From positions 9,052,413 through 9,116,412 of the forward strand of contig JAJEKV010000003.1 of assembly GCA_021234155.1 (NCBI GenBank): 64,000 nt of DNA. Reading direction: 5' to 3'. Positions 10,150 to 22,540 of the stretch are shown here, in pieces; the first letter of the stretch is position 1; each line of letters starts with the position of its first letter. A program made the translations under genes and the position numbers. Below the pieces are notes generated by a model that was given only the letters and a program-made list of their open reading frames with translations, had not been told where the DNA came from and did not search any database. The stretch is from Isoetes taiwanensis (taxonomy: Eukaryota; Streptophyta; Lycopodiopsida; Isoetales; Isoetaceae).

Positions 10150-10665
10150 TGGTCTCATCTGAATTGGCCCCATCACAAGATCAATGCGGTTAGTCTCATG
10201 GAATGTTCAGGGGGGTAGCCTCCTCTCCACTCAAGCGGAGTCGTATTTCTTTATCTAGATTGGATGCTCAGTTTGTATGTCTTCAAGAGCATAAGTGTCG
10301 TAAGGGAGACGTATCAAAGCTTGCAGACATAATTGGTCGCAGGTTTAATGTCCTATCGCAGCAGCTGATTCTGCCAGTGCAGGGGTCGTGATAGCGTGGC
10401 TTCCTTCCTTGCCAGTCATCTTTACTCAGGCTGATCGCTTTGGTCATTGGGCCCTAATTGTATGGCAGGAGTAAGGAGTTAAATATGGTCTAATTAATGT
10501 TTACGCCCACAACAGACCTCATCAGAGAGCTTCACTGTGGGCCTCTTTGCGAGCGAAGATACACAGCTTGGGCTGCCACATTTCATGGCTTCTTGTTGGG
10601 GATCTTAATATGGTGGAAATGGAGTCTGATCGGTTGGGAGTGACCTCTACAATGGTGTCTGGTCT
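10150..10665 (+). pseudogene. LINE ORF2 fragment, AP-like endonuclease
   Basis: Visible blocks are SWNVQGG (about 10,196), FVCLQEHKC (about 10,274), a block ending in HWALIVW (about 10,448), GLINVYAH (about 10,492) and LLVGDLNMVE (about 10,583). They follow the order of the exonuclease-endonuclease-phosphatase fold of plant L1-like elements. A stop near 10,390 and frameshifts break the frame. Reverse transcriptase is absent from this copy. Confidence 0.82.
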
Positions 10666-10885
10666 TGAATGCCCTTTCTTTCCCTTTCCTCACCCTTTGC
10701 CTCTTTCATTTTTCCCATGCCCTTTCCCCTTCCTCTTTCCCATTTTTCTCTCCCTTTTCCTCGCACCCTTTTTCCCTTCCTTTCCCCCCTCCCCCTCTGC
10801 TTTTGCCTCCTTTTTCCTTTTTTCTTTGCCTTCCTTTTTCATCTCCTTTTCCATGTGCCCTTTTTCCCCTTCATAGCTTCTATTG
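10661..10885. repeat. Pyrimidine-rich low-complexity tract
   Basis: Roughly 220 bp of C/T on the plus strand, starting exactly where the LINE coding similarity ends. ORFs across it (Pro/Phe/Ser only) are artefacts. Confidence 0.85.
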
Positions 10886-11487
10886 CCCTCCTACCGCCTG
10901 GCGCCTCCGCCTGGCGCCTGGCGCCTGGCGCCTGCCTGAGGCCTGCCTGAGCGGATGCAATGATGGATGGCGTTGGAGCAGCGGCAGTGAAGGATGGCGC
11001 CCCTGTGTGTGCCTGAGTGGATGTCCGCCTGCGCGCATACCTGGGGGTGCTGGCGCCTTGGCGCAGGGCTGGTGGATGGGTGAGGAGGCACCTCCGATGG
11101 GCGATTTCCCTGAGCGGTTTTTCTGAGCGCCGCCTTCCCTGCGTGTCTGGGCGATTGGCGTTGGGGGCGTCTGTTTTCCAGCACCCAGTTGTGAAGAGGT
11201 TACGGTTCGGAGTTGCTTGGTGAAGCTTTGCCTGCTGGAGGTATGAAGGTATGCTTGTTGCTTGTGCAACAGCATAGATTTTTGGATCGGTGAGCAGCCA
11301 TAGTCATCCTGGCAACGGTTTTTTCCCAGGTGGTTTTTAATCCGGGTCATGATGGTTGTGTTCTAGCTCACGTTGTGCTTTGGTTTAAGGGCTTCGGCCC
11401 ATGTTCTTGTTTGGACTTCGGTCCAGGACCTCGGTCCCTTATGTACTTGGTCCCATAACCCGATTGGGTTCCGTGGACGTTAAAAAT
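10886..11487. other. GC-rich spacer with short tandem motifs
   Basis: Begins with direct copies of TGGCGCC and CCTGAGGCCTG (10,893-10,955), then GC-rich DNA of unknown nature, then two GGACTTCGG/GGGCTTCGG-like words near 11,390-11,420. No gene is recognised. Confidence 0.5.
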
Positions 11488-11765
11488 TTTTCCTTCCTTC
11501 CTTCCTTCCTTCCTTTTCTATTTCTCTCCATTTTTACTTTCCCACACTTTTTTCCATTCCTTTTCCTCACCTTTTTTACGTGCTCATTTTCCTCCTTTCC
11601 CACCCACTTCCCCTTTTCCCTTTTTCCATTTCCCTATCCCTCTTTTTCTTTTTCCTTTCCCCTTTTTCATGCTCTTTTTCCCTTTCTTTTTTTCTTTTCC
11701 TCATCCGTTTCCTCTTCAAACTTTTCCCGTACCCTTCCCCTCTTCCTCTTTTCCACTATCGACCT
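11488..11765. repeat. Second pyrimidine-rich tract
   Basis: Opens with CCTTCC tandem units and continues as C/T-rich DNA for about 280 bp. Similar in nature to 10,661-10,885, so the two tracts bracket the GC-rich spacer. Confidence 0.85.
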
Positions 11766-12189
11766 CAATTTCATTCACCTAATCAAAGGGTGCACTTTTC
11801 TTGCATATGAGGATCAAAGGAGCACCATTCTTGTTGAAAGGTAGTTAGTGGTTCATCCATCTATGTGACTTATGTCTATTTGCCAAAAATGATTGAAGTG
11901 CTAAGAAAAGATAAAATTGTGATCAGAAACTTAATTGCATGATGACTTATTGCTCACTACTTAGATGCTCCTTCTGTAATAAGGATAGTGCTTAACCTAA
12001 TCATTCCTCGTTTGAGCACTTCTATTATATTAATCCACGTTTGTAGTATGTTTGGGAAGTGCTTGTCTAGAATGCCTTTGAAACAAAGGTAATTCCGTCA
12101 TTTTAGTAGAAACTTCCTGTTGTAGTCTAAGGAAGCTACAGGTTACCGTTATTATTTTGACAGATAATCTTTAATCTTTATCCATGTCT
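11766..12189. other. Intergenic, nothing recognised
   Basis: AT-rich DNA without a supported gene or repeat. Confidence 0.5.
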
Positions 12190-12440
12190 CCTAATCAATA
12201 ATCTAGAAACATGGACTAGAAGAGTCTGGCCAATAGTAATGCTATGGTTTGGCTACATATGCCTGGCAGAATCTAGAAACAAGGCTTGAAGAAATCTGGC
12301 CAATATTAATTCCATGGTCTAGCTATATATGCCCTGGCAGATTTAATCTTTATCAATGTGTCCTAATCAGTAATCAAGAAATAAGGACTGGGAAAATCTG
12401 GCCAATGCTAATCCTAGAGTTTATGGTCTGGCTATATTTG
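12190..12440. repeat. Three-unit degenerate tandem repeat
   Basis: Three units near 12,205, 12,271 and 12,371 share AATCTAGAAACAAGG-like, TCTGGCCAAT and TGGTCTGGCTATAT-like words with a period of 65-100 bp. Confidence 0.7.
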
Positions 12441-12562
12441 CTTATATTTGCTTCGCTTCAATTTGCAAGAAATTAAGAATCTACCCATTCTTAGGCAACG
12501 TTTTATTGATTTGGTTTGTTTCTGAGAATATTTATGTGGGGAACTCTTGGTCTTGTTGAAGC

Positions 12563-12686
<124 letters not shown>

Positions 12687-12699
12687 CGTCTTGTCTTGT

Positions 12700-13795
12700 G
12701 ATGTGTGTGAAAAGGGCGACAAGTTTTATTTAACAATCAATAATAACATAAAATGCAAAGATAGGATTATAAGCCCAACAGACGTACTAATCCAACCGAG
12801 CACAATCGCCTATCTATGCATAAGAATGAATCTGAAGATAAATATGCCAAATCGGTACTTTCTTCTCTTGATCAAAAGAAGAACAATTATAAGCCATAAC
12901 AATTTTATTCTATGTCCACTGAGACTTTCATCTGCGGTATCCATGCCCTTAAAGATAAATAGTCTCCTTCTCTTCCTGATCGACCATAAGAGCCAGCCAT
13001 ACGCAAGATGAAAAGCTCGTTTCGGCCATTTGTGCCATGCATCAGGATAGATAACGAGCAGAACTTGTTGGCTAGATCGGGATGTGCCAAATAGGATTAA
13101 CAACCAAGACCATGCCTACCGAAGCCGAGAAAAAGCAATGCTCAATAATCTCAACCCTTTGCTTATCTAAAGGACAGAGCTCTGAAATTTGGGATGAAGC
13201 AACTTATCCCATACCCATGTCCAAACACTTTTCCACTATGATTGAGAAACTGAAGATGGATTTCAAAACGCAGAAGCAATTTATATACAGCAGAAAGAAA
13301 GCGCCCTAGCTTGATACCCTGATGGCAATCCCATATAGTTAATTCAATTTGTGGGCCAGAATCCTGTGGCAACAATATAGCAATACGAGTCCAAATTACT
13401 CTATCCCATCTATAAAATAAGAATTTTGTTCTAAATGCTTCCCATGATATGAGATGACCAGACTCATACCAAGCTATAGTGCTTATACCAGCTGCTATCC
13501 ATGGTAGTTGTGTCTTTGGATGAACAACAACACTTAGAGATATATTCTTAGAGATGTCCTGCAAAGGTATCCAGCATGGAGTAGACAACTGAAGACATGC
13601 CTCAGGATTGAAATGAAAAAGAGACCTGATAGTATCCCAAGCAGCAAGCAATCCCTTTAGAAAGGGAGAAGCATTAGGATACAGATGTATATGATAAAGC
13701 AAAACCCAAGGAAGAAGAGGCTTAATGGAGGCCTTATGAAGTGGAAGACAATGTTGAATCCATTGCATCAGCAACCTCGGGCCAGGAGAATCTTC
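12700..13795 (-). mobile_element. LINE 3' fragment (end of ORF2), minus strand
   Basis: The minus-strand frame at 13,774-13,163 contains VHPKTQLPW, WDRVIWTRIAILLPQ and DCHQGIK, the segment after the reverse transcriptase in plant LINE ORF2. Lower down, EIIEHCFF marks the zf-RVT block (C-x2-C pattern disturbed). The fragment at 21,640-22,540 has the same blocks in the same order (DRPLWQKVVGYLLPN, CHQEVKE, ETIEHSFF), so both belong to one family. Confidence 0.75.
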
Positions 13796-14790
13796 CCTTT
13801 TTTTTTTTTTTTTGAAGGCTAGATAGATTTTTATTTATTTATATAATAAAATTGGTACTCACGTCTTATACTCATGAATCCCACAAGAAAGCATGACGAA
13901 AGAAATATTGCAAATCCAAAGACTTAAGGCTTACCACTTCTCCTAGATAATGCTACAAGCTAAGGTCATCATTGCTTCCTACAATCCACTCAATGCACCT
14001 TGGCGTCCTTTCCCGAAACGTTTTACACAAAGTAAACTGCTCAAAACAAGGAAAACCACTACATTCCAAGTCTTTCTGGCCATTGGATAGTAGCAGCAAC
14101 ATTGAAGCACCCGAGATGCCGGCTCAATAAGTCCAGGGCACTCTTCCTGCCACCACAACTACTAACAGCCAAAGCAACTAGAACTGTATCTTGAAACATG
14201 ACCAAGTGAAGCAGCTCAAGTTAATCAAACCTGCAATGCCTTTATCATGCTCATCGACGTAGAACTCTAAGCATTAACACCTAGACCTTGAGAGAAAAAA
14301 GCTTCTTCCATGTCTAAAAATATGAGGGCAATATCTGTAGGCACACACCTAAGCCTTTCTAATGAATAACAAAAGCCAGAGTTTATCAAAATGCATATCC
14401 CTGCAATGAGTGCAGCAATTCCTTGCTGCAATGAGTGCAGCAAATTCCCAAGGTGCAGTGAGTGCAACCATCCCTAGCATGACCACAGTAAGTGCAGCCA
14501 TCTAAGTCCCCAAGAATCTGTCTATCTGAAAGCCCTTGCTGGCCCAATGTATACAAAAGAAAAAAGAGGACATACCACAAGGAAGCTCGCATCCAGACAT
14601 AGCTCGTTAGCATTGGTAGCTTCCCCTAAAGAGGCACTGCTGCAACCATACTCATGCCCGATAACAATATAACGTGGAGAATCTTCCTTACCAATGAGAT
14701 TCCTCCAAATAAACTTCAATATCATCACCTTACTTTGGAGGTGAAAATCCAACATTCCAAGACCACCAGTTGCCGTAGCTTTAATGCACT
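13796..14790 (-). mobile_element. Second LINE 3' fragment with poly-A tail, minus strand
   Basis: A T-run at about 13,799-13,814 is the poly-A tail of a minus-strand element inserted next to the previous LINE fragment. Upstream (14,755-14,640) the minus strand reads LDFHLQSKVMILKFIWRNLIG, a conserved ORF2 block after the RT. The rest is heavily decayed. A local repeat of GAGTGCAGCAA-like words lies at 14,403-14,505. Confidence 0.65.
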
Positions 14791-15420
14791 TCTCTCAAGC
14801 AACTTTGACTACAGCTCTTGCTTCAGTTTGTTAAGTGTTGGATGATATCAAGCATAATAACAGGGGGTATTTTTATATTTTTATACGTTTTTTCACATAT
14901 GCAATCGGACGATGGTGGCCTCCAAAAGTTTTGGGCATGCAGATATCAATCACACATATCGAGCTTTTTTTTTTGTCAAAGACTTGCCAGACACAAATCG
15001 AGTTTACTGTATTAGGGCTTGCGGGCATAACTGTGCTTTTGGTGGTGAGGGAGGTCGTTTACCAGTAGTTTGAGCGGAAAAACCGGTTTGATCTTCATAT
15101 GCATCTTCTCATCATCGGCCACTTGCTCTAGTTAGGGATCTGTATGCTACGATACAGACCTCCAGGTTTTGTTCTTTGTTTCTGCATTCTAGTGTTCTTG
15201 CTTGTCTTGAATTCAGCACTAGGATGTTCTACGGCTATGTTACAAATCAATCTCTGATTTGGAAAAGTAGAAAAACTTTCTATAAATTTTTGAAAAGAGC
15301 TTATGAATCTTCTGATGCATCCATGCCCTACTCCTCATAATACAGACCCATGTTTCAAAAGTTAAGGTAAGAAGAGATCATTTCGGCCGCTCATATTCTC
15401 AGGTTTCTCCATTTTTGAGG
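14791..15420. other. Intergenic
   Basis: No gene recognised. A short word around 14,855-14,895 (ATAACAGGGGGT followed by TTTTATACGTTTTTTCACAT-like sequence) resembles 2,235-2,280, so a scrap of the dispersed repeat family may be present. Confidence 0.45.
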
Positions 15421-17110
15421 TCTTCTGAGCTCGGTAGAGGAAGCATAAAGTCTGCGTTTAAAGAGGATGCTCCAGCAGCAGAAACTCAGGCAAATGACTA
15501 TGCAGGAGGTCTTTGAGTACATGGGCAACAAAGATGTCGACAACTGTTACTGCAGTAAGCATTACAGACCAGCCAAGATTTTGCATTCTTTCACACTTAA
15601 TTATGCTTTAATCCATCACTATGTACCAAGATATACTTATTCTCATAAAGTTCTTGTACCACATATCCATATGCAATTAAAGGGCAGCAGTAGCGGTTCC
15701 ATGCATAAAATGCAGGGGATGAAGTCTAGCTATGGAAGTAATACCAAGGTAAGCTTTCTCTTCTCCACTCATTGAACCATAAGTATAGTTGTTTTATTAT
15801 GTATAACTTATTCTGCTAGGTCAATTTGTATTTTCCTTTCCATGTATTTACTTGCTCTACTTACAGATACCATTTTGGAGCATATAGTATGAGCATCAAG
15901 GCTTTAGGACATCTATTTCTCTTACAAGATGCTTTTGGACCTGAGAGTGCTATCTTTGGATATAAAGTTGCAGTGGTGTCTTGATATGTTTATTTCATCA
16001 GACCTACTTCATATTATGAGCATCAAGGCTACAGGACACATTAGAGAAAAAATGGGGTCTCCAACCATCCTTAAACTTAATAGTGAAAATTCCACATAGG
16101 TTTACACATGGATCCAATGAGAAGACACCTTGTATGTTCTAAGGGCACATTAGGTGGCAATAGAAGCATCCTTATTAGGCATCCACATGGCGACATTTAG
16201 TTGGACACGTACTTCAATAGAGCTTCTCTTATGTGGGTAAAGATTTCTGAAATCTTACTAGATTCATGTGTGCACAAAAATCTAAACCTACGAAATCTTC
16301 CCGAGAAACTTTTAATTATGAGAAACTTTTGAACATGTTACGAAATTTTATGTACTTCCTTCCTTCCTTCCCAAAAAAAAAAACTTGTGTAATAGGGTTT
16401 CGATTCTGTCTTTCAGGAAGAGACACAAATTGTCTTTCGATTCATCCATAGCATCGTCGGTTCTCTAACATATTGGAAGGGCAGCAAAGACAGATCAGGT
16501 GTAGTTCTTGCGAATTTATATCAGAATTTTTTTCATCAGTAATGTCATGAGCAGGAGGTATAGCTACCCAAAAGGCCCGCTAGAAAAATGCTTTCTGGCT
16601 TACAAAAGTTTGTAACTCCTCTTTATGCTCAGTATCAATTTGATTGGAAGAATGATGCTTTTGTTAGTTCAAAGACAGCCATTCGGGTGAACATCTGCAT
16701 TACTTTGTGGCCTTTCTATTTTACAGTATGATAGATCCTACAATCCCATTATATTACGTGACATCTAAATTTGCTTTGAGCTTAACAGGTCATTGTCATT
16801 CTTTTATAGACATTGAGATGTAAGCTTGGGTTTAGATAACCAGGTGTATCTAACAGGTCATACTATTGTTTCATGTGCATCAAAAAAGAAGTTCCTCAAT
16901 CTTGTTCTTTAGAAATAGCAGAGCTGGTGTCTCCTTGCTTCTCTTCTAGTGCTTAGTTGCAATGGTTAGTTCTAAACATTTCCAGCACTTCTCATGTCGT
17001 TTTGCATGTATAAAATTGTTCCTTATATTTCTGTTTGTTGTCTGCAGATCATGCTGATGCTATGAAAGAACGATTGCGTATTGTAGGGAATGCAAAAATA
17101 GAATGTTAAG
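15421..17110 (+). pseudogene. Possible scattered exons of an unidentified plant gene
   Basis: Three exon-like pieces have plausible splice signals. The first, near 15,467-15,555, encodes MTMQEVFEYMGNKD. The second, near 15,680-15,748, is Ser/Lys-rich and is followed by the donor GGTAAGC. The third begins after CTGCAG at about 17,048 and encodes DHADAMKERLRIVGNAKIEC before a stop. The protein family is not recognised. The long gaps and stops argue for a captured and decayed gene fragment; a real gene with missing exons is possible. Confidence 0.3.
16036..16110. mobile_element. MITE terminus, copy 1
   Basis: The sequence ACATTAGAGAAAAAATGGGG followed by TCTCCAACC is the inverse of the sequence at 19,137-19,165. 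This suggests two relics of one MITE family; the full extent is unclear. Confidence 0.45.
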
Positions 17111-18979
17111 ATTGTAAGTTCTCAAATGTAATCAGCATAAAATCAATAGTACAATAGGAAAAAAAATTGTTGGATGCTGGATCTTCAGGTTCAATTCCTG
17201 AAATTTTAAACGTGTGGTCTGTCTATATCTTATAGCTCCAGAAGTACATGTGCATCTGTATTTCTAAGCATTCCAAGACATGTATAGCTTGCACAAGAAA
17301 ATCCATAAGAAAATCCTTTACTGTTTTCTGTATATTCCAAGGCCTATGCTAACATATGGTCCCTGCACAATGCGCAGCTAGGAGAGATCATGAGGCATTC
17401 AGCATGACAACATCAAGGCTCCTAATAATCATGGAATATATCTAGTTTGTTGACTACAACTCTAGTATGTAGACCTTTGCAAATATGAAGCTGCATGACT
17501 TTATACATTTGTGTGTCCTTAACTTGCTTTGGGAATATGTAAGTTAAGCCTTGAACGTTTCAGTAGTTCAGTCTACTCCATGATATAGCAAGTGAAACAT
17601 GTAAGTTAAACACTGCCAATGACCTTAACAATAGTTCATATTCTAAAAAGATGATTTTTCTAATAGAGATACTCTTTTCATGAGTAAAGTTAAGGATTGC
17701 AGTGAAATTTGCCATTGAGAAATCTGTGCTCAAAAGATGATGGCTCCTCACTTAATGCTGGCACTGATTGGTCTCACTGTAAAACCTCACAACAACGCAA
17801 TAAACTATGTCAATTGTAATGGACGACCTGTTTATGACTCTAATCAGTCTTATCACATACAAAAGATGGGGCCTTAGTATTCTGGATATGCAACAGAAAA
17901 AGGGTATCAAAGAACAAAGTGCAAAGACGAGGAAAAACATATAATTGTAGCTTCATCTTTGTTAAAATCAACAGTGAAAAGATTCTCTTTTGAGCAGATT
18001 CAACAAATGAGCAACGACCTGAAGGCTTTTCAACATATCATTGCAAAGTACCAGTTTCAGCCATTTATATTCAAAGAAAACAAAAACTGAGCAATGCCAA
18101 TCTTTTTGGTAACTCCTACTTTTGAAGATATTGTGGAGTTGAACCACTTTAAACCACCAATAAAATGGAGTTCCACTCTTCAAAATCTGAGATTGTAGTT
18201 TAGACTTTATCATATGCGTAACTTAAGCTTTCTAACATCTAATATCACTCTGGAAATGCTAAAAAAGCTGACAGATATGGGTTTACAGGCTTACCTTCAA
18301 CAACAACCTGGCATCCAGCACTGATCAAGGCCGAAGCATTAAAATGGTTCAACTCATTCTATATTGCATATGGGAATGTCAATAACAAGGTTTTGAATCC
18401 TCGTAGTACCTGGCCAAAGGATATCTCTTTACATATTGTCTGCCACAATAACAAGATCAGAAATGTGAGAAAAATTCCATGTTGGCAGATCTTCATTTTA
18501 TCCAAGCGATCATTGTCAAGAAGAGAACCCTTTAGAATATATATGAAAAATTAAATAGACAAAAGTTGGAAGAAACCGTACTTAGCATAAATAAAACTTG
18601 TATGGCTAGTAACAAACCTGAGACAGTAATTGAAATAGCGCCAAAACTCACCTGCTGTTTCATAGCATGCATGGCTAGTAATGCATTTGTTAAGCATAAA
18701 AATAGTACAATCTAAGGTACAAACGAATTTCACAGGCTCAGCGATACATTTCCTTCAATCATCTCGATCTTTCATCTCTAGCCCTATTCTCAACTATGCA
18801 TACTCTTCTGATGGGAGCCTACGAAGTTGTGCCATAACAGAACTGAAACGTAATGAGCAAAAATTTTGGCGGTGGATTTGGGCAATGTGAGAGAGTTTCG
18901 GTGCCCGAAATATTAGAAGTAAATGAAGAACGCTGGACACACACGAGCAAACCCCATTTTTTATTTGGAATTTTTTTAA
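17111..18979. other. Intergenic, nothing recognised
   Basis: AT-rich unique-looking DNA. Short frames are present but none shows a recognisable domain, start context or splice signal. Confidence 0.5.
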
Positions 18980-19165
18980 TATATGTGCCACATAGATGCA
19001 AGGATAGTGTCTCGAAGTTATAAAGATACGTTTCTAAACGTGAAGGATTCTATAAATCTCCTTGTTATGAAGGCAAAGAGATGATGTGGAAAAGGGTAAA
19101 GTAATAAAGGAAATGACATGGCATTCTTCTTAGGAAGACGGTTGGAGACCTCATTTTTTCTCTAA
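18980..19165. mobile_element. MITE relic, copy 2
   Basis: The right end GGTTGGAGACCTCATTTTTT followed by CTCTAATGT is inverse to the terminus at 16,042-16,072. Internal sequence is AT-rich and non-coding. Confidence 0.4.
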
Positions 19166-19589
19166 TGTCTATTTATGGTACAAGATGAATTTGGACTTTA
19201 AAGCATATTTGGATACTCAATGTTGCGATGGTATCTTCATATGCTTACTCTATCAAGCCTTCTCAGGCATATATGATTGCGAATAATCTCACATGGTGAT
19301 GTTGGATTGTATTTGTTTATCAGTTTCTCAAACGAAAACTTGGGTAAACTGGTTTTCCATCACGCTGGCCTAGGTGTATATATGGCATAGTATAACAAAG
19401 GAATGAAGCCAAGGTGTTTTACAATCTTTTCTCTTGAGTTCTTTGTCCATATCTAGATATTATTCTAGATATTCTGAAGTTAGCTTGGATTTGGAGTGTT
19501 GTAATACTTTGGTAGAGCATTCAAGGACATGGGCAACAATTTCTTTGCAGAATGTATTTTGATACAGAAACAAACAGATACTTGAAATG

Positions 19590-19866
19590 GAATGAAACTT
19601 TTAAATTAAATTCCCCCTAATTCCTCTTTGGTTTCGGTGTATGTTCACAGGGGTGTGACTCCAAGCATCGAGAGCTCCCTAAAATCGTATAATATATGTA
19701 CAAAATCATTGCCATCTAGTGTATTCATCAAACCTTATAGTATTTCCAAAACTGTACAATCATATCCCACAAATGAGAATCGCTATCTATGGTCTAGATT
19801 GAGGAATAACTTGCAAATATGCCCATCCAATAGCACTCAATGCTCGAAGTCGCCCCCCATATGATC
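19590..19866. mobile_element. Diverged copy of the 3.7-kb foldback MITE (inner arms and centre)
   Basis: Collinear with about 3,890-4,180: TTAAATTAAATTCCCCC, a GGTTTCGGTGTATGTTCACA arm, a centre with TACAAAATCA and CTTATAGTATTT, and the opposite arm ending in CGCCCCCCATAT. The outer arms are absent. The centre differs more than the arms. Confidence 0.75.
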
Positions 19867-19868
19867 TG

Positions 19869-20437
19869 TTGGGGGAGATAGATACATCCTCAGATGAATT
19901 GAAAGAAGGGTGGTTGCCTAAAACTAGGTGGAAGACCTTAGCAGGTGCTGAGGATGTTGATGACACTGTTAGTAGCATTCATAAGCAATATGCTCCTCCT
20001 CCTTCTGACAAACACTATGTTGGTCCTAAGAACAATAGGCCAAAGTTTCTAGGCATGGATGCTTATGAACCTTCCACTGACTTGGAATGCCACCAATTTG
20101 TGGTAGTAAAGCCAGCAGATTTAGATACATATCCAGTGTGGCTGGGGTTCACCATCTCTGATATTTGCAAAGAAGAAGGTAATATTAACTTCAACCATGT
20201 GCGGGTAGAATGGTGGTGTCCATGCATCAGTTCGTATCGGATAAAGAAAGGTACTCAGATTGTTGGACAAAGAGATGGAGGAGAAATCCGAGTGATCCTG
20301 ATCTTTGGCTAGACTATGAAAGTGTTTTGTACTCATGGACTCCAAACACTATTCCAGCTAGAAATGCGAGAATTACAATACCTCAGGATGTCAGGAAGAA
20401 GGCTATGATATCATTGGGGTTGCTTGAAGAAAGTTGA
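19869..20437 (+). pseudogene. Unidentified ORF with a WLG...WW pattern, one frameshift
   Basis: The first frame (19,869 to about 20,230) is acidic and contains CHQFVVVKPADLDTYPVWLG and VRVEWW. A shifted frame continues from about 20,230 to 20,437 with ERYSDCWTKRW and a C-terminal IPQDVRKKAMISLG. The order V-K-P, W-L-G, V-x-W-W and later W-x-W recalls small beta-barrel (BAH/PWWP-like) regions attached to some transposon proteins, but I do not recognise the family. It starts directly at the end of the MITE copy, so its 5' part may be cut off. Confidence 0.5.
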
Positions 20438-20780
20438 ATAACTATGTAAATTTTTTTCATCACGTTTTTATGATATGGTGTTATATTGTGAAATATTGAC
20501 TATTTTGTAAATAATATGAGATTACATTTTCATACTTTTGAGGTGGTTTGTGTGAATTTGAATATGCTATAAAAAACATACAATATGAATCCCAAAATTA
20601 AGACATAATCCCAATTTAATTGAATGATGGTTAAGGATTATTAGAAATAGAAAGAATGATTCTTTGCAATATGCTTTGTTTTATTTATAGTCTTCTCTGA
20701 TTCGGCTCTTGTTGTTTTGATGCCATTTGTATTCCTAGAGGTGCAGCATGAAGGTCTTGAATCTGAATAGGTGTTGGCTT
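20438..20780. other. Intergenic, AT-rich
   Basis: No supported feature between the unknown ORF and the integrase fragment. Confidence 0.5.
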
Positions 20781-21395
20781 CTATTGGAAGATTCCTATCA
20801 CATTGCTTAACATCCAACCATCAGTTAACCAATAGGAATTCAATCCAGCTTCTTCCTTGATAAAATATGGTCCTTCCCATAAATTTGCAAACTTAGGTGC
20901 TTTGTCTTGCAGTGCTTTGTTACATTTAAGCACCATATCTCCTATAGCAAAACTTTTCTTACCATTATATTTCTTCAAGAATGTATCTTGCAGCCTCTTC
21001 TTATGCGTAAGCATCTTGTCATATGCATGTGCTCTCTCCTCATTCAGCTGTAGCAGCATGTCTAGGCTGGACCTGTAACCTTGTGCATAATCTTCAACCA
21101 CTTCTGCCATGATTTCCAAGACAAGTATCTCCATATGAACTGGCATGTGTGCCACAGTCACATACACCAATTCAAAAGGTGTTTTCCCTGTACTGGCATT
21201 GGTATTTTGCCTATTATACGCCCATAATGCTCTAGTAAGTTTATGATGCCAGTCTCGTTTATTCTCATTTACTATCTTCTTCAAGATGTTTTTGAGCACT
21301 TTGTTTGTTGCTTCAGCCTGTCCATTACCCTGAGGGTAATATAAGCTACTCTTGGTATGTTTGATGCCCAAGTCTCTGCATAATTTGTTCACCAT
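20781..21395 (-). pseudogene. Ty3/gypsy integrase C-terminal half (non-chromovirus type)
   Basis: About 205 codons open on the minus strand. The start matches the second half of the integrase catalytic core: HTKSSLYYPQGNGQAEATNK includes the conserved QGNGQAE with the catalytic Glu, followed by WHHKLTRALWAYN, TPFELVY and the GPYFI block of the C-terminal GPF/Y domain. No chromodomain follows. The style is that of Athila/Tat-type elements. Upstream pol and the LTRs are absent, so this is an isolated fragment despite the intact frame. Confidence 0.88.
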
Positions 21396-21639
21396 AAAAA
21401 CTTATATCGTATTTTTGCACTTATCCTCGAATAAATGGTGGACATAATAGATTACTAACTATCCATGCCTAGAAATTACACTATGCCAAAAATACTACGC
21501 AAAAATGTGTGGTAGAATGTTATCCTGTATAAATCGAGGTTAATCTACTAGCTTCTCTGCCCTGGGGAAAAAAAATCATACAATGAGGATGGTGCAATTG
21601 CGGCTGTAGTAAAAGCTTGGACATTGTATAAAAGCTTCT

Positions 21640-22540
21640 TTCTTTTTGTTGAAGAACGTCAGTCTTTATTTTATCAGAAGTCAAGTACAAGTATAGATGC
21701 AAAGACAGGAATAAAACCTCAGAGGATAAGCATGGATCCACTAAAACAACCTATCTATGCATAAGTGTGCACATCCAAATACTCCTCAAAGATCAAGCGC
21801 TTCTTACGAGGGGCAAGTGAAGAACAATGATAAGACTTAGCAATACTACCTTGAGCATATTGGAGAACATGATCATCCGCCACATCCAGACCTTTGAAGA
21901 CTACCAGCCTATGTCTTTTTCAGATAGTCCACAACAACTAACCTGCTGATAAATGAAAAGCCCGGCTTTGTAACTTCGTGTACTTGTTAATGAGACCTTA
22001 AAAAGGGAGAACCACCAATCCCATACATGTCTAAGATGGCCACACATAAAAAAGCTATGCTCAATGGTCTCAGAACTCTGCTTACATACTAGACATAGAT
22101 CTGATATTCTAAAATCAACCCTGTGCACAAGCACTTTAACCCGAGGACATCTGTGAAGAATTTGCCACCAAAGTATTGCCACTTTAGGATGAAGTAGCTT
22201 CTCCCATGTCCAAGTCTACATTTTCTGCCATTGAGGAGGAGGGAGTTGAAGGGTCACTTATTAGAAGAAGGAAGAATATCAGTATCAAGCAACAGCTTAT
22301 ACATAGAATTCACAAGTCTGCATTCCTTAACCTCCTGATGACACACCCACACCAAAATATCTTCTTGTTGTGGCAGATTAGGTAGTAGATATCCTACAAC
22401 TTTCTGCCAAAGAGGTCTATCCCATCGCCCCAACAAAAACTTTAACTGAAAAGCCTCTCATGTCAGCAAAAGACTTGAATTATACCACCCTGCAATTATT
22501 AAGATTCCAGCCATTTTCCAATGTCTTTGAGTCAATGGAT
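21640..22540 (-). mobile_element. LINE 3' fragment, minus strand
   Basis: The zf-RVT domain is well preserved at 22,182-21,901: ILWWQILHRCPRV, CLVCKQSSETIEHSFFMC (C-x2-C...H...C) and WDWWFSLF. Upstream, 22,436-22,254 carries RWDRPLWQKVVGYLLPN and VWVCHQEVKE. It is the same family as 12,700-13,795 but less decayed. The 5' side is cut at the duplicated unit beginning near 22,541. Confidence 0.8.

Larger units (their letters stand above)
8341..10665 (+). mobile_element. LINE, 5' part only (ORF1 and start of ORF2)
   Basis: Plus-strand LINE with an ORF1 (DUF4283-like) and the apurinic endonuclease part of ORF2; it ends inside the endonuclease at a pyrimidine-rich tract near 10,665. The first codons (MTRS at 8,348) equal those of the chimeric gene at 288, then an internal deletion joins them to sequence equal to base 639 onward of that gene. 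It abuts the truncated CACTA element directly. Confidence 0.8.

Noticed and set aside
10547-11844. Several plus-strand ORFs rich in Phe, Pro, Ser and Leu
   Set aside because: They translate pyrimidine-rich low-complexity DNA. Only the first part (to about 10,665) is real LINE coding sequence.
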